This document shows positions 7,700-18,964 of a stretch of 64,000 bases of DNA, piece after piece; the stretch's first letter is position 1, and each line of letters begins with the position of its first letter. The notes beneath the pieces were generated by a model, which saw only the letters and a list, made by a program, of their open reading frames with translations, had not been told where the DNA came from and searched no databases. The position numbers were made by a program, and so were the translations under genes. The stretch spans positions 1 through 64,000 of the forward strand of contig NZ_FOBS01000008.1 in assembly GCF_900109885.1 (NCBI RefSeq). The letters run 5' to 3'. Origin of the DNA: Syntrophus gentianae (GTDB lineage: Bacteria > Desulfobacterota > Syntrophia > Syntrophales > Syntrophaceae).

Positions 7700-10117
7700 T
7701 CAATGAAGGGGAATCTCATCGGCGATCAGGTTCAGGATGGCCAAGGCCGCTTCCTTTCCCCCCGCACCGACTTCGAGAGTCGGCCCCACGCAGCTCGGAC
7801 ATCCCTGGGTGCAGGGACAGCCGCGAATGAGCTGACGGGCTGAGTTCAACAGCCGATCGTGTTCTTCGAAGAGAAGTTCCGAAAAGCCGATCCCGCCTGG
7901 ATAGGCATCGAAGAGAAAAAGGGTGGGATCGAAGTCGTCCAGACGAAGGGGCGCCTGTATCTCCGGATTTTCCTTTCCCTGCAACGAAGCGGAGACAAGA
8001 GCCCGCCCGTTCCTGCCCGAAGAGAGAAAAAATTCCCCGCTCTTGTCGCCGATACAGGTGTCGATATCCCGGATATCGGCCATCAGTATCATCGCCGCCA
8101 GATGGTGAAGACTGTAGGCTAGACCGGAGAGGCCGTCGATGATCTCGGCCTGGGTAAATGGCAGGTCCCTCAGAAGCCCCCGGGGGATCGTGAACCAGTA
8201 ACTCGTGGTGTGCATATCCTTTTCCGGAAGGTTGACATCCCCATATCCCAGATTCTCCGCCGTATAGAACTTGATTTTCTTGTAACCCACCACCTTGCGC
8301 ACCACTTGAACCTCCCCATGCTCCACAAAAACCGAGTGGCCGGGTTTTCTTTGAAATACGTCGATGACCCGCACATGGGTATAGGTCATGGCATCCGTGT
8401 AGTAATCCACCTCGACCCTGCGGACATAGGCTTTCTTCCGTTCCAGATCCAGCTTGTCCACGTGATACTGCTGGGACTCCATCATATAGATGGCCTCGTC
8501 ATGAACAGCGGTAAAGGCGCTGTCCCAGTCCACTTCCGCGATGACGACCGGCTTTCCCGTTTCCGTCGCATCAACGACCACGACATTTTCGGGATTGATG
8601 GAACGCAGACTGACTTCATCGGCGGGATAGCTCTCCGCCGCCCAGTGCCAGCGTTGCCCTTCCCGATGGAGGACGCCTTTCTCCTCCAAGTAGGCCAGGA
8701 GTTCCATCAGATCCTCCTTGCCGAAGCGCTCTCCCTGTTCAAAGGGCAGTTCAAAGGCCGCACTTTTGATATGATGGAGGAGAATGAGCAGATTGTCGGG
8801 AGAAATGCGACAGAATTCCGGAGAGCGGGCAAAGAAGTATTCCGGATTCTCGGCGAGAAACTGATCCATGGGGGCACTGCGGGCGATCAGTACGGCCAGA
8901 CTCTCTCCCTGGCGCCGCCCGGCCCGTCCTGCCTGCTGCCAGGTGCTGGCGATGGAGCCTGGATAGCCGACCATGAAGCAGGCCTCCAGGTCGCCGATAT
9001 CGATGCCCAGTTCGAGGGCGTTGGTGCTGACGACGCCCAGTATGGAGCGGTTGCGCAGTCCCGCCTCGATCCGGCGACGGAGATTGGGAAGATAGCCGCC
9101 CCGGTAGCCGGTCACGACGTCATCACTTCCAGGAACGGTGTGGCCTTTTTTGACCTGATCCTTCAGATAGCGGGTCAGGATCTCCACGTTAAGGCGGCTC
9201 GTCGTAAAGACGATCGTCTGGATTCCCTGCCGGATCAGATCGGAAGCAAGATGACGGGCCGGGGTGAGAGCCGACTGCCTGATTCCCAGTTCCCGGTTCA
9301 CGATGGGCGGATTATACAGGATGAAAGTCTTGGCCGCCGTGGGGGCTCCGCTGGAAGCGATAAGCCGGACCGGCCGCTCCAGGATGGCTTCCGCATGCTC
9401 CCGGGGGTTGGCAACGGTGGCCGAGCAGCAGATAAAGACGGGGTCCTGGCCGTAAAAGCGGCAGATCCGGACGAGACGCCTGATGACATTGGCCAGGTGG
9501 GAGCCGAAGATCCCCCGATAGACATGGAGTTCGTCGATGACGACATAGCGGAGGTTCATGAAAAGCTTCTGCCACTTGGTGTGGTGGGGCAGGATTCCGG
9601 CATGAAGCATGTCCGGATTGGTCACCACCACATGACCCTGCCTGCGGATGGCCTGACGGGCGTCGTCGGGGGTGTCGCCGTCGTAAGTGAAGGTCTTGAT
9701 GTCCGCCTTCAGTTCCTGGATGAGGCCGGAGATTTCGTGCCTCTGATCCTGGGCCAGGGCTTTGGTGGGAAAGAGATAGAGGGCCCGCGTTTCCGGGCTA
9801 TCCAAAATCGACTGCAGCACTGGAAGGTTGTAGCAGAGGGTTTTCCCGCTGGCCGTCGGCGTGACGAGTACGACATCCTGCCCGGTACAGATGGCTTCAA
9901 CCGCCTCGCCCTGATGGCTGTACAGTTGATGAATTCCGCGCTTTTCTAAAACAGTCCGCAATCCGGGATGCATCCAGGTCGGGAAGGGTGCGTACCTCCC
10001 CGGCTCAGCCGGCCAGTGACGAAAGGCCGCCACATTCTCCTGAAACCGCGGGTTCCGCTCCAACCGGAACAGCCATTCCTGCAGGGAAAGCTTTTCTAAG
10101 TCCTCTAATCCACTCAT
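7700..10117 (-). CDS. mrfA: YprA/MrfA-like DEAD/DEAH helicase
   Basis: An 805-residue superfamily 2 helicase. Visible motifs are TPTASGKT (Walker A), VIDELH (a DEVH-like motif II, about residue 185), CCSATVAN (motif III) and QQAGRAGRRQGESLA (motif VI). The C-terminal part (DUF1998-like) ends with the cysteine cluster CPCTQGCPSC, which binds zinc in MrfA homologues. The frame extends to 10156, but the ATG at 10117 has AAGGAACGG upstream and starts at the usual N-terminus. It is the first gene of the mrfA-mrfB pair. A 579-residue open frame on the opposite strand is an antisense shadow. Confidence 0.9.
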   Translation of the reverse strand: MSGLEDLEKLSLQEWLFRLERNPRFQENVAAFRHWPAEPGRYAPFPTWMHPGLRTVLEKRGIHQLYSHQGEAVEAICTGQDVVLVTPTASGKTLCYNLPVLQSILDSPETRALYLFPTKALAQDQRHEISGLIQELKADIKTFTYDGDTPDDARQAIRRQGHVVVTNPDMLHAGILPHHTKWQKLFMNLRYVVIDELHVYRGIFGSHLANVIRRLVRICRFYGQDPVFICCSATVANPREHAEAILERPVRLIASSGAPTAAKTFILYNPPIVNRELGIRQSALTPARHLASDLIRQGIQTIVFTTSRLNVEILTRYLKDQVKKGHTVPGSDDVVTGYRGGYLPNLRRRIEAGLRNRSILGVVSTNALELGIDIGDLEACFMVGYPGSIASTWQQAGRAGRRQGESLAVLIARSAPMDQFLAENPEYFFARSPEFCRISPDNLLILLHHIKSAAFELPFEQGERFGKEDLMELLAYLEEKGVLHREGQRWHWAAESYPADEVSLRSINPENVVVVDATETGKPVVIAEVDWDSAFTAVHDEAIYMMESQQYHVDKLDLERKKAYVRRVEVDYYTDAMTYTHVRVIDVFQRKPGHSVFVEHGEVQVVRKVVGYKKIKFYTAENLGYGDVNLPEKDMHTTSYWFTIPRGLLRDLPFTQAEIIDGLSGLAYSLHHLAAMILMADIRDIDTCIGDKSGEFFLSSGRNGRALVSASLQGKENPEIQAPLRLDDFDPTLFLFDAYPGGIGFSELLFEEHDRLLNSARQLIRGCPCTQGCPSCVGPTLEVGAGGKEAALAILNLIADEIPLH

Positions 10118-10265
10118 GTCCGTTCCTTTTTTCTGCCTGTTCCAATCAACAGGCATTTTTCAAGGTCAAGCCTATTATTCATATGGCTTTTTTCTTTAAA
10201 CCTATGGCTCTTCATCAGTCAAGGTTGAATTTTCCCCGTAAGATCTGCCGAAAAAGCTATAAGAA

Positions 10266-10310
10266 GGAAAAGCCCCCGGACCGTTGGTCTCGGAGGCTTT
10301 TCTTCTTCTT
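10266..10310 (-). terminator. Terminator after groEL
   Basis: AAAAGCC and GGCTTTT form the base of an interrupted stem whose top pairs ACC with GGT. On the minus strand it is followed by CTTTTCCTTCTT, a T-rich stretch. It lies about 44 bp past the groEL stop codon. Confidence 0.6.
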
Positions 10311-10353
10311 ATAGGGCTAATGCCCAAGCGTTATTCGAGGTCTTCTAGACTTC

Positions 10354-11997
<1,644 letters not shown>

Positions 11998-12029
11998 TTA
12001 TTCCTCCTTATTTTCCTATTCTTCCGAAT

Positions 12030-12320
12030 TTATTTCTCCACGATTCCCAGAATATCGTCTTCCCTCATGATGAGATACTCCTCACCTTCAACCTTGACTT
12101 CCGTACCGCCATATTTGCTGAACAGTACGCGATCGCCGACCTTCACATCCAGAGGAAGAATCTTGCCGTCTTCCGTAACTTTCCCTTTACCCGCAGCAAC
12201 GACCTCGCCTTCGATAGGTTTCTCTTTCGCCGTATCGGGGATGATGATCCCTCCCTTTGTTTTCTGCTCCTCCTCCAGTCTCTTAACGATGACTCTGTCC
12301 TGTAATGGCCTGATGTTCAT
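12030..12320 (-). CDS. groES: Co-chaperonin GroES (10 kDa)
   Basis: A 96-residue co-chaperonin beginning [18 protein letters not shown], with the mobile loop around KTKGGIIIP that docks onto GroEL, and the roof and C-terminal segments [18 protein letters not shown]. It is the first gene of groES-groEL. No CIRCE inverted repeat (the HrcA operator) was found in the upstream 200 bp, so control by HrcA is not supported here. Confidence 0.98.
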   Translation of the reverse strand: MNIRPLQDRVIVKRLEEEQKTKGGIIIPDTAKEKPIEGEVVAAGKGKVTEDGKILPLDVKVGDRVLFSKYGGTEVKVEGEEYLIMREDDILGIVEK

Positions 12321-12403
12321 GCCGTAACTTTCTCCTTTCCTGTTGATTTATTTGAGATATGCAAATGAATTGGGTATCTTGTCTCCCAAAAGGATTTGGC
12401 CGT

Positions 12404-12431
12404 AAGTTAAACATCAATTCCTCCCTGTCAA
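12404..12431 (-). promoter_or_regulatory. Possible sigma-70 promoter of groES
   Basis: On the minus strand TTGACA (12431-12426) is followed after about 16 bases by TAACTT (12409-12404). The -35 is perfect and the -10 is poor. A CTTGAAA at 12457-12451 recalls a heat-shock -35, but no CCCCAT-type -10 follows. Confidence 0.3.
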
Positions 12432-12776
12432 GTCAGTTCAGAAAATATTTTTTCAAGCGTCATTATTCTTTCCTGGAAGGATGTACTTAATCCATATCAC
12501 ACCCTCTCGGTATATTTTTCGAGCTGCATCATCTTTTTGGTGGCGACAAATCAGTCTAGGCCCGATTGTGTGTCATGGATAGTCATTATAAAATCGTCTT
12601 TCAATGGCTGTTCGAGACGGTCACACCATGCTGTCGGGCAACTTGAACTTTCATGAAGCAGAGGATCTACCCCGATAACGTCCCACCGGAACGATCTATC
12701 GTCTTGAATCCTACAAGTATTTAAATCGGACATTCATCAGGGAGGAACAGGATTTGGCAGGTAGCGGAGGAAGGCA
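12432..12776. other. Intergenic stretch between groES and the protease gene
   Basis: No gene is supported here. The minus-strand frame at 12551-12733 (60 codons) has no recognisable domain. The end of the stretch (12762-12776) holds the stop TAG that limits the protease frame and its GGAGG ribosome site. Confidence 0.4.
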
Positions 12777-14576
12777 TTGACCGGAAATATTTCAAAGGCT
12801 GAAGTTCAATCCCCCCTGCCAACTTATACCATCAGTGAGATAGCCGACTATATCAACCAAGGCTTCTGGGACTGGTATGGCGGCGGCTACCGATCCTTCA
12901 ACATGGGAAGCTCAGGCGCCGGGGTCAACGCTGGAACTCTTTATTACAACACCTCCGGGTGGTCAAAGGATCCTGACGGTATGACCGCTGAACGGAGAGC
13001 GCTGGTGGATAAGGCGCTCGACTACCTGGGAGAGATCACAGGCATCATCTTTGTGAAAACGAGCTCAACAGACAGCTCGGTCGACATTTTTTATTCTGAC
13101 AGTGGCAGCGGAGCCTTTGCCGACTCCAAGCTGATCAGATCGGGAAATGGTTCATCCAAGCACCATTACATCGACTATTCCTGGGTGAACGTGGAGGCGA
13201 CCTGGTCGGAAGGAACATCGGACATCAATGACTACACCTATCAGACCATTATCCACGAAACCCTGCACTGTCTTGGCCTGGGCCACTCCGGCCCATACAA
13301 TGAAAAGGCCACCTTCATATCAGATTCGTCACAATCCACTACGAATAACAATGTCTGTCTGAACGACAGCTGGCAACTGTCCATCATGTCGTATTTCGAC
13401 CAGGACGAAAACACGACAATTTCCGCCAACGATAATTTCGTCATTTCCCTGATGGCGGCCGACTTTGAAGCCTTGCGGGACTATTATGGATCTTCGGCCT
13501 TTACCGGGAACACCATCTACGGATTCAACACCAATATTTCCCCTTCTGTAAGTGAGGTGATGGCAAATCTTCGGCTTTACGCCGCCAGGACCACCTTCTG
13601 CATTATCGATGATGGCGGTATCGACACCGTTGATTTTTCCGGTTTTTCCTCCAACCAGAAGATCAATCTCTCTCTTGCCTCAGGATCATCGACCGTCGGC
13701 TCTCTTTCTGACATCGGCGGAAATATCGGCAACATGACGCTTGGGGTCGGAACTGTTATCGAAAATGCGATCGGGGGAGCCGGCTCTGATACTCTCACGG
13801 GAAATTCTGCAAACAACACTCTGAAGGGTGGCCCGGGAAACGACCATCTATACTCCAATAAAGGCAACGATACGTTGATCGGTGGCACGGGAAAAGATTC
13901 CATGTACGGCGGGACAGGGAACGATATCTATTACGTTGACAACTCCGGCGATAAAATCTATGAGAAAGCGAATTTCGGAACCGACAAAGTCTACGCCTCG
14001 GTTAATTATAGCCTGAATTCGACAAGCGCAGCCAATGTTGAGAAGCTTTATCTGTCCGGTACGGCGTCGACCGGAGCCGGAAATGCCCTGAACAACAAAA
14101 TCGTCGGCAACGGCAGCGCGAACACCCTCCATGGACTGTCAGGCAATGACATCCTGTATGGTGGAGAGGGAAACGATCGCCTGGTGGGCGGCAGCGGCAA
14201 CGATATTCTGAATGGGGGCACAGGCGGCGATTCTTTTCTTTTTGCTGAAGCCGGCTGGACGAATTTCGATACAATCAGCTCTTTTTCACATACAGACGAC
14301 ACGATCGTCTTGAGAGACATCCTTGACGGCTTAAAGGACAGTACCATCAAGGGTCTTTCTTTTACAAACAAGGTGCTGAACGCGCTCTTCTATGTCGAAG
14401 GAGACGGATGCACAGGAAGCGGGAGCGATGCCAGCGGTATATGCAACAATACCATGACCGGCGAGATCTGGTTCAATCCGACAAGCGGCGTGGTTGGAGA
14501 TTCCATTTTGATCTGTACAGTCGGCGTGTCAACGGCTGCTTTTCTGAATCACACGGACTTCGTTTACATGGCTTGA
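12777..14576 (+). CDS. Serralysin-type RTX metalloprotease (M10B)
   Basis: A 599-residue secreted protease. Residues about 1-235 form a metzincin domain with HETLHCLGLGH starting at residue 160 (HEXXHXXGXXH zinc site) and the Met-turn SIMSYF downstream. Residues about 335-480 carry nonapeptide calcium-binding RTX repeats such as GGAGSDTLTG, GGTGNDIYY, GGEGNDRL and GGSGNDIL. There is no signal peptide, as expected for type I secretion by a C-terminal signal, but no ABC exporter is nearby. The start is TTG 12777: an in-frame stop at 12762 rules out anything further upstream, and GGAGG sits about 7 bases before it. It likely digests external protein. Confidence 0.9.
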   Translation: MTGNISKAEVQSPLPTYTISEIADYINQGFWDWYGGGYRSFNMGSSGAGVNAGTLYYNTSGWSKDPDGMTAERRALVDKALDYLGEITGIIFVKTSSTDSSVDIFYSDSGSGAFADSKLIRSGNGSSKHHYIDYSWVNVEATWSEGTSDINDYTYQTIIHETLHCLGLGHSGPYNEKATFISDSSQSTTNNNVCLNDSWQLSIMSYFDQDENTTISANDNFVISLMAADFEALRDYYGSSAFTGNTIYGFNTNISPSVSEVMANLRLYAARTTFCIIDDGGIDTVDFSGFSSNQKINLSLASGSSTVGSLSDIGGNIGNMTLGVGTVIENAIGGAGSDTLTGNSANNTLKGGPGNDHLYSNKGNDTLIGGTGKDSMYGGTGNDIYYVDNSGDKIYEKANFGTDKVYASVNYSLNSTSAANVEKLYLSGTASTGAGNALNNKIVGNGSANTLHGLSGNDILYGGEGNDRLVGGSGNDILNGGTGGDSFLFAEAGWTNFDTISSFSHTDDTIVLRDILDGLKDSTIKGLSFTNKVLNALFYVEGDGCTGSGSDASGICNNTMTGEIWFNPTSGVVGDSILICTVGVSTAAFLNHTDFVYMA

Positions 14577-14644
14577 GATGTTCCAGAATCATCACCTGCA
14601 GGTTTGAATTCGGATACCTGCGAAATATCCAGGAGAATATGACT

Positions 14645-16414
14645 ATGCAAAAAAGAACATCCGCAATCTCGGCTCTAGCTTTTTTCTTGACCTTGATGTT
14701 TTTCTTTTCGATGAGCACGGCCATATCGGCAGCCGCTGTCCCGTCAGATTTCAACAAAGACGGCCGTTCCGATCTGCTCATAAAAAATATTTCCACAGGT
14801 TCTACCTCTCTGTGGTTTATGAACGCTGATGGAACGCATTCCGGGGACAAGATCCTCTGGTCAACGGTGGACGCCACAATCGTAGGGACAGGGGATTTCA
14901 ACAAAGACGGGATCTGCGATTTCATTAGGAGGAGTACAACGACCGGCCAGACGGTTCTCTGGTTCATGAAAGCCGACGGAACGCGCGCCAGCTACAAGGT
15001 CCTCTTCACCGACCCGAAATCGATTATCTCAGCGACGGGCGACTTCAACAAGGACGGCATCTGCGACTTCATCAAGAGGAACATGTTAAACGGCCTGACA
15101 ACTCTTTGTTTCATGAAAGCCGATGGAACCATTAAAAGCACTAAATCGCTTTTTACCGACATGGCGTCCTCAGTGGTGGATTCGGGCGACTTCAACAAGG
15201 ACGGCATCTGCGACCTCATCAGGAGATATTCGCCAACCGGTGCGACGGTTCTGTGGTTCATGAACGCCGACGGGACACGCAAAAGCGCCAAGACCCTCTT
15301 TACCGACCCTAAATCAACAATCGTGGGAACAGGGGATTTCAACGGCGACGGCATCTGCGACTTGATCAAGAGAAAGACTTCCGGCGAAACGGTCCTCTGG
15401 TTCATGAATGCCGACGGGACAATGAAGAGCGCAAAGGATCTCTTTACCGATTCAAAGTCGACGGTCGCAAGGACAGGAGATTTCAACGGCGATGGCATCC
15501 GCGACTTGATAAAATTAAAGATTTCTACCGGTCAGGCAGTTCTCTGGTTCATGAATGCCGATGGGACGCTTAAAAGTTCAAAGACTCTCTTTACGAACGT
15601 CAGTTATGTCCTTTTACCTGCAACGGTGATTCCCAAGCTTGTGAAGCAGTCAATCTACGGCACCGCTGGACAATCTATGGGATTTACCAAGTACGAATAC
15701 GACGCCGGGGGAAGGCAGATCAAGATGTCCATCTACGGCGCCACGGGACTGCTGACAAGTTATACAACGACCAAATATAATTCTTCCAGTAAACCGGTAA
15801 AGGTTTCCTACTACAATATCTATGACCAGGTAACACAGTACATTACGACTGCCTATAACGAGGCTGGAGATGCAGTAAAGGTATCCACTTACAACGGGTT
15901 CGCGCATCTGTTGCTTTCGCAAGTCATAACCGAATACTATGACGTAGGAAAGCCCTCGAAGGTTACCGTATATGGCGCCACGGGAATCGTCTCACAATAT
16001 ACGACATACAAATACAACTCCTCCAAGAAGCTTGTGAAGGTTTCTATCTACAATGTGGACAATAAGTTAACAGGGTATACCACCTACGCCTATAATGCCG
16101 AAGGATTGCAGTCTAAAGTCTCTGAATACGGACCCACGGGGCTTCTTTTAAAATATACAACCTACGAATATAATACCCAGGGGAAGCAGGAAAAGGTTAC
16201 GGAATACGGGTCCACAGGAGTGATCTCAGTATATAAAATCTATGCCTATAATTCGGCAGGATCTCTGGTGAAGGTTTCCAGCTACAATTTCACGGATAAG
16301 TTGACGGGGTATGTCACCAATAAATATGATGCGATGGGCATGATCATCAAGACATCTACCTATGGACCGACCGGACTTTTGAAACTATATACGACGATGG
16401 ACTATGTGTACTGA
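14645..16414 (+). CDS. Exported FG-GAP/VCBS-like and YD-like repeat protein
   Basis: A 589-residue exported protein. A signal peptide (about residues 1-33) is followed by seven roughly 45-residue repeats, each with a DFNKDGICD-type calcium-binding loop and a VLWFMNADGT strand, as in FG-GAP/VCBS beta-propellers; seven blades fit a complete propeller. From about residue 330 a second family of roughly 24-residue repeats follows (YGATGIVSQYTTYKYNSS, VKVSIYNVDNKLTGYTTYAY), resembling YD-type repeats. AGGAG lies 3 bases before ATG 14639 and 9 before ATG 14645; the latter is chosen. It starts 68 bp after the protease on the same strand, so the two may be co-transcribed. Confidence 0.7.
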   Translation: MQKRTSAISALAFFLTLMFFFSMSTAISAAAVPSDFNKDGRSDLLIKNISTGSTSLWFMNADGTHSGDKILWSTVDATIVGTGDFNKDGICDFIRRSTTTGQTVLWFMKADGTRASYKVLFTDPKSIISATGDFNKDGICDFIKRNMLNGLTTLCFMKADGTIKSTKSLFTDMASSVVDSGDFNKDGICDLIRRYSPTGATVLWFMNADGTRKSAKTLFTDPKSTIVGTGDFNGDGICDLIKRKTSGETVLWFMNADGTMKSAKDLFTDSKSTVARTGDFNGDGIRDLIKLKISTGQAVLWFMNADGTLKSSKTLFTNVSYVLLPATVIPKLVKQSIYGTAGQSMGFTKYEYDAGGRQIKMSIYGATGLLTSYTTTKYNSSSKPVKVSYYNIYDQVTQYITTAYNEAGDAVKVSTYNGFAHLLLSQVITEYYDVGKPSKVTVYGATGIVSQYTTYKYNSSKKLVKVSIYNVDNKLTGYTTYAYNAEGLQSKVSEYGPTGLLLKYTTYEYNTQGKQEKVTEYGSTGVISVYKIYAYNSAGSLVKVSSYNFTDKLTGYVTNKYDAMGMIIKTSTYGPTGLLKLYTTMDYVY

Positions 16415-16471
16415 AAGGAATGCCTTGCCGTAGTTCCTTTAAGAAAGGTTCTGTCGGCTTATGGCAAAGGC

Positions 16472-18223
16472 TCAACTTGCCTTTCGGAAAAAAAGGGAAA
16501 CGGATGTTCCTTTGCCGAGGATGCTGGCAATCTCCATTTTTCCCCCATGCGCCGCCATGAGGTGTTTTACAATGGATAGCCCCAGTCCGGTGCCGCCCAA
16601 TTCACGGGAGCGTGCCTTATCCACGCGATAAAACCGTTCTCCAAGTCGGGGAATCTCCCTGGAGGGGATGCCGATTCCTGTATCGGCAACCTGAATAACG
16701 ACCCAATCTGTCTTCTCGTCTTCATGACTGGATATGGTTACGCTTCCCTCATTTTGTGTAAATTTTACGGCGTTGTGAAGGACATTCACCAGAACCTGCG
16801 CCGCCCGATCCCGATCAGCCATTATTTTAGGAATTCTCTCCGGAATTTGCACTTCCAGAGGAATTTTTTTCCCCTTTGCAGTGGCTTCAACCATGGGCAG
16901 CACGGTACGGATCAGGTCATCCACGGATAGCGGCTCAAGCTTCAGGTTCGTTTCATTGAGTTCGATACTGGAAAGTGTCAGGAGATCGTCCACGAGACGG
17001 CTCAACCGCTCTGCGTTGTTGGCAACCGTCTGCAGAAATCTCCGGGCCGTTTCGCTGTCATCCATTGCCCCGGCAAGAAGCGTCTGGATAAATCCGATAA
17101 TCGCGGTCAGAGGCGTGCGGATTTCATGGGTGACATTTGCCACAAAGTCGGTCCGCATCTGCTCAAGTTTCTTCAGCCGGGTCACATCGTGAAACACCAG
17201 CAGCATTTTCCCCTCGCCTTCGGGAAGGCCCTGAATGGCCGAGATGTTTACATCAACGATAAGCGGCTGCTTTCCTCCGAGGCGAATTTCCTGAAGAACA
17301 GGTTTCTTCTCACGGCGGCAGCGTTCCAGGGCATTTTGCAGATCTGCGCTCAAAAAAGCTTCCAGAAGAGTCCTCCCCTGGATATCCGCGCACGGCCGAT
17401 CCAGAATGGTCTCGATCCCCCGGTTACAGGATTCGATCTGGCTCCGGGAGTCCAGAATAACGACGCCTTCCACCATACTGGACAGGGCGGACTCCAGCTT
17501 TCCCTTCTCCTCATGGGCCAGATGGATCTTCTCCCGGTACTCCGAAACGAGATAATTGATGTCCTCCGCCACCTGCCCCAATTCATCCTGGGCATTCACA
17601 AAGAGGGTTCCGGGAAGATCCCCCTGGCGAATGGCCTTCGTATAATCCCGTATTTCCCCGATGGGCCGGAAAAATTTTCGCGTATACATAAGGGCGAGGA
17701 AAATTGCGGGGAACAGGGCAAAAGCGATTGTTCGGTACAAGGATAGGTACATACGATCCACCGCCTCTTGAACTTCGCGCAGGGAACGCGCGATTCTGAC
17801 ATATCCCCGGATCTTTTCCCCTTCCCGGATCGCCACCGCAACATACATCATATCGACCCGAAGGGTGGAACTTCGCCGAATGGCGGTTCCCTGTCCTCGA
17901 AGCCTGGCCTCCTCAACCTCCGGTCGATTCAGATGGAGCTCCATATGGGACACATCCCCCTCTGAATCGGCAAGGACATTTCCCCCGGCGTCAATGACCG
18001 TCACCCGTCCCCTTGCATCCTGCGCCAGCCCATGGACGGCCTTCTTCATCTCTTCAAGGGGCAGCATTGATACCAATCGTGCGGAGTGCAGAATGTTTTC
18101 CTCAATCTGTTCGGTCTCATGGAGTCGGACATTCCGGGAAAAAAGGAATCCCACAATCGCTACAACCAGGAGAATTACAACGACATAGCTGAACAGGATT
18201 CTGAAAAAAAGTCTCTTCTTCAC
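16472..18223 (-). CDS. phoR: Phosphate-sensing histidine kinase PhoR
   Basis: A 583-residue membrane sensor kinase: helix at residues 8-29, a periplasmic segment of about 130 residues, a second helix near 160-178, a HAMP segment, a PAS domain, HisKA with the phospho-acceptor in NVTHEIRTPLTAIIGF, and a HATPase domain with ADTGIGIPS and GGTGLGLSIVKHL. It overlaps phoU by 4 bp, which makes the PhoR assignment firm. Unlike E. coli PhoR it has a large extracytoplasmic sensor region, as in Gram-positive PhoR. Its partner PhoB is not adjacent; the best candidate is the regulator at 49585-50310. Confidence 0.92.
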   Translation of the reverse strand: MKKRLFFRILFSYVVVILLVVAIVGFLFSRNVRLHETEQIEENILHSARLVSMLPLEEMKKAVHGLAQDARGRVTVIDAGGNVLADSEGDVSHMELHLNRPEVEEARLRGQGTAIRRSSTLRVDMMYVAVAIREGEKIRGYVRIARSLREVQEAVDRMYLSLYRTIAFALFPAIFLALMYTRKFFRPIGEIRDYTKAIRQGDLPGTLFVNAQDELGQVAEDINYLVSEYREKIHLAHEEKGKLESALSSMVEGVVILDSRSQIESCNRGIETILDRPCADIQGRTLLEAFLSADLQNALERCRREKKPVLQEIRLGGKQPLIVDVNISAIQGLPEGEGKMLLVFHDVTRLKKLEQMRTDFVANVTHEIRTPLTAIIGFIQTLLAGAMDDSETARRFLQTVANNAERLSRLVDDLLTLSSIELNETNLKLEPLSVDDLIRTVLPMVEATAKGKKIPLEVQIPERIPKIMADRDRAAQVLVNVLHNAVKFTQNEGSVTISSHEDEKTDWVVIQVADTGIGIPSREIPRLGERFYRVDKARSRELGGTGLGLSIVKHLMAAHGGKMEIASILGKGTSVSLFFRKAS

Positions 18224-18918
18224 GCAAGATGCCCTTTCGGTTCCTGGGAAGGATTATGGCGTACACTTTTGCCGGTCACCATGTAAATCACCATATCGGC
18301 AATTCCTTCCGCATGGTCAGAGATTCGTTCCAGGTTTTTGGAAATCTGCATGATGATCAGGGCGGTCCTGATCGTCCGGGGATCTTCGATCATGAAGGTA
18401 AGGAGCTCCCGAAATACCTGTTCATTCAAATTATCGACGATTTCATCATCCTTACGGACCTGATTGGCCAGGTCCACATCCTCACGGATCAGGGAATCCA
18501 TACTCTGGCGGATCATCCGCTGGGTTATCTCCGCCATGTAAGGGATGTCGATATAGGGTTTCAGCTGCGGCTCCTCATTCAGCAGGAGCACTTTTTCGGC
18601 GATGTTGACCGCCATGTCGCCGATCCGTTCGAGATGCCCGTTAATTTTTATGGCCGTCGCGATAAAGCGCAGATCCCTCGCAGCAGGCTGCCGCAAGGCA
18701 AGAATCCGGATGCACCGGTCTTCGTTTTCCGAATCGATCCGATCGATGGCGGTGTCGTCGGCAATGACTTTTTTCGCCAGCTCGGAATCCCGCTCCAGGA
18801 GGGCCTGCAGGGCATTTTTTATGGCATTTTCAGCCAATCCTCCGAGATAAAGCAATCCATCCTTGAGTTCTTTGAGTTCTTTTTCATAGTGGGTACTTGT
18901 ATGGCGCCTGTCTTCCAT
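18220..18918 (-). CDS. phoU: Phosphate transport regulator PhoU
   Basis: A 232-residue all-helical protein with two repeats of the PhoU three-helix bundle. The metal-binding motifs are visible as NGHLERIGDMAVNIAE and NLERISDHAEGIADM. PhoU links the Pst transporter to PhoR and restrains Pho signalling when phosphate is plentiful. A TTG at 18948 would extend the frame, but ATG 18918 has GAGGGAG 6 bases upstream. It sits between pstB and phoR in the operon. Confidence 0.95.
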   Translation of the reverse strand: MEDRRHTSTHYEKELKELKDGLLYLGGLAENAIKNALQALLERDSELAKKVIADDTAIDRIDSENEDRCIRILALRQPAARDLRFIATAIKINGHLERIGDMAVNIAEKVLLLNEEPQLKPYIDIPYMAEITQRMIRQSMDSLIREDVDLANQVRKDDEIVDNLNEQVFRELLTFMIEDPRTIRTALIIMQISKNLERISDHAEGIADMVIYMVTGKSVRHNPSQEPKGHLA

Positions 18919-18964
18919 TTCCGCTCCCTCTTCTTTTTTAAATTCCAACCAATATTACGACAGT

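Noticed and set aside
8210-9949. 579-codon open frame antisense to mrfA
   Set aside because: It is a composition shadow of the helicase gene; the translation has no recognisable domain and the helicase strand is full of conserved motifs.
12321-12500. CIRCE operator or sigma-32 promoter before groES
   Set aside because: No TTAGCACTC inverted repeat, and the CTTGAAA at 12457-12451 lacks a CCCCAT-type -10 at the right distance.
12551-12733. 60-codon minus-strand gene before the protease
   Set aside because: No domain, no ribosome site worth naming, and no paralogue in the window.
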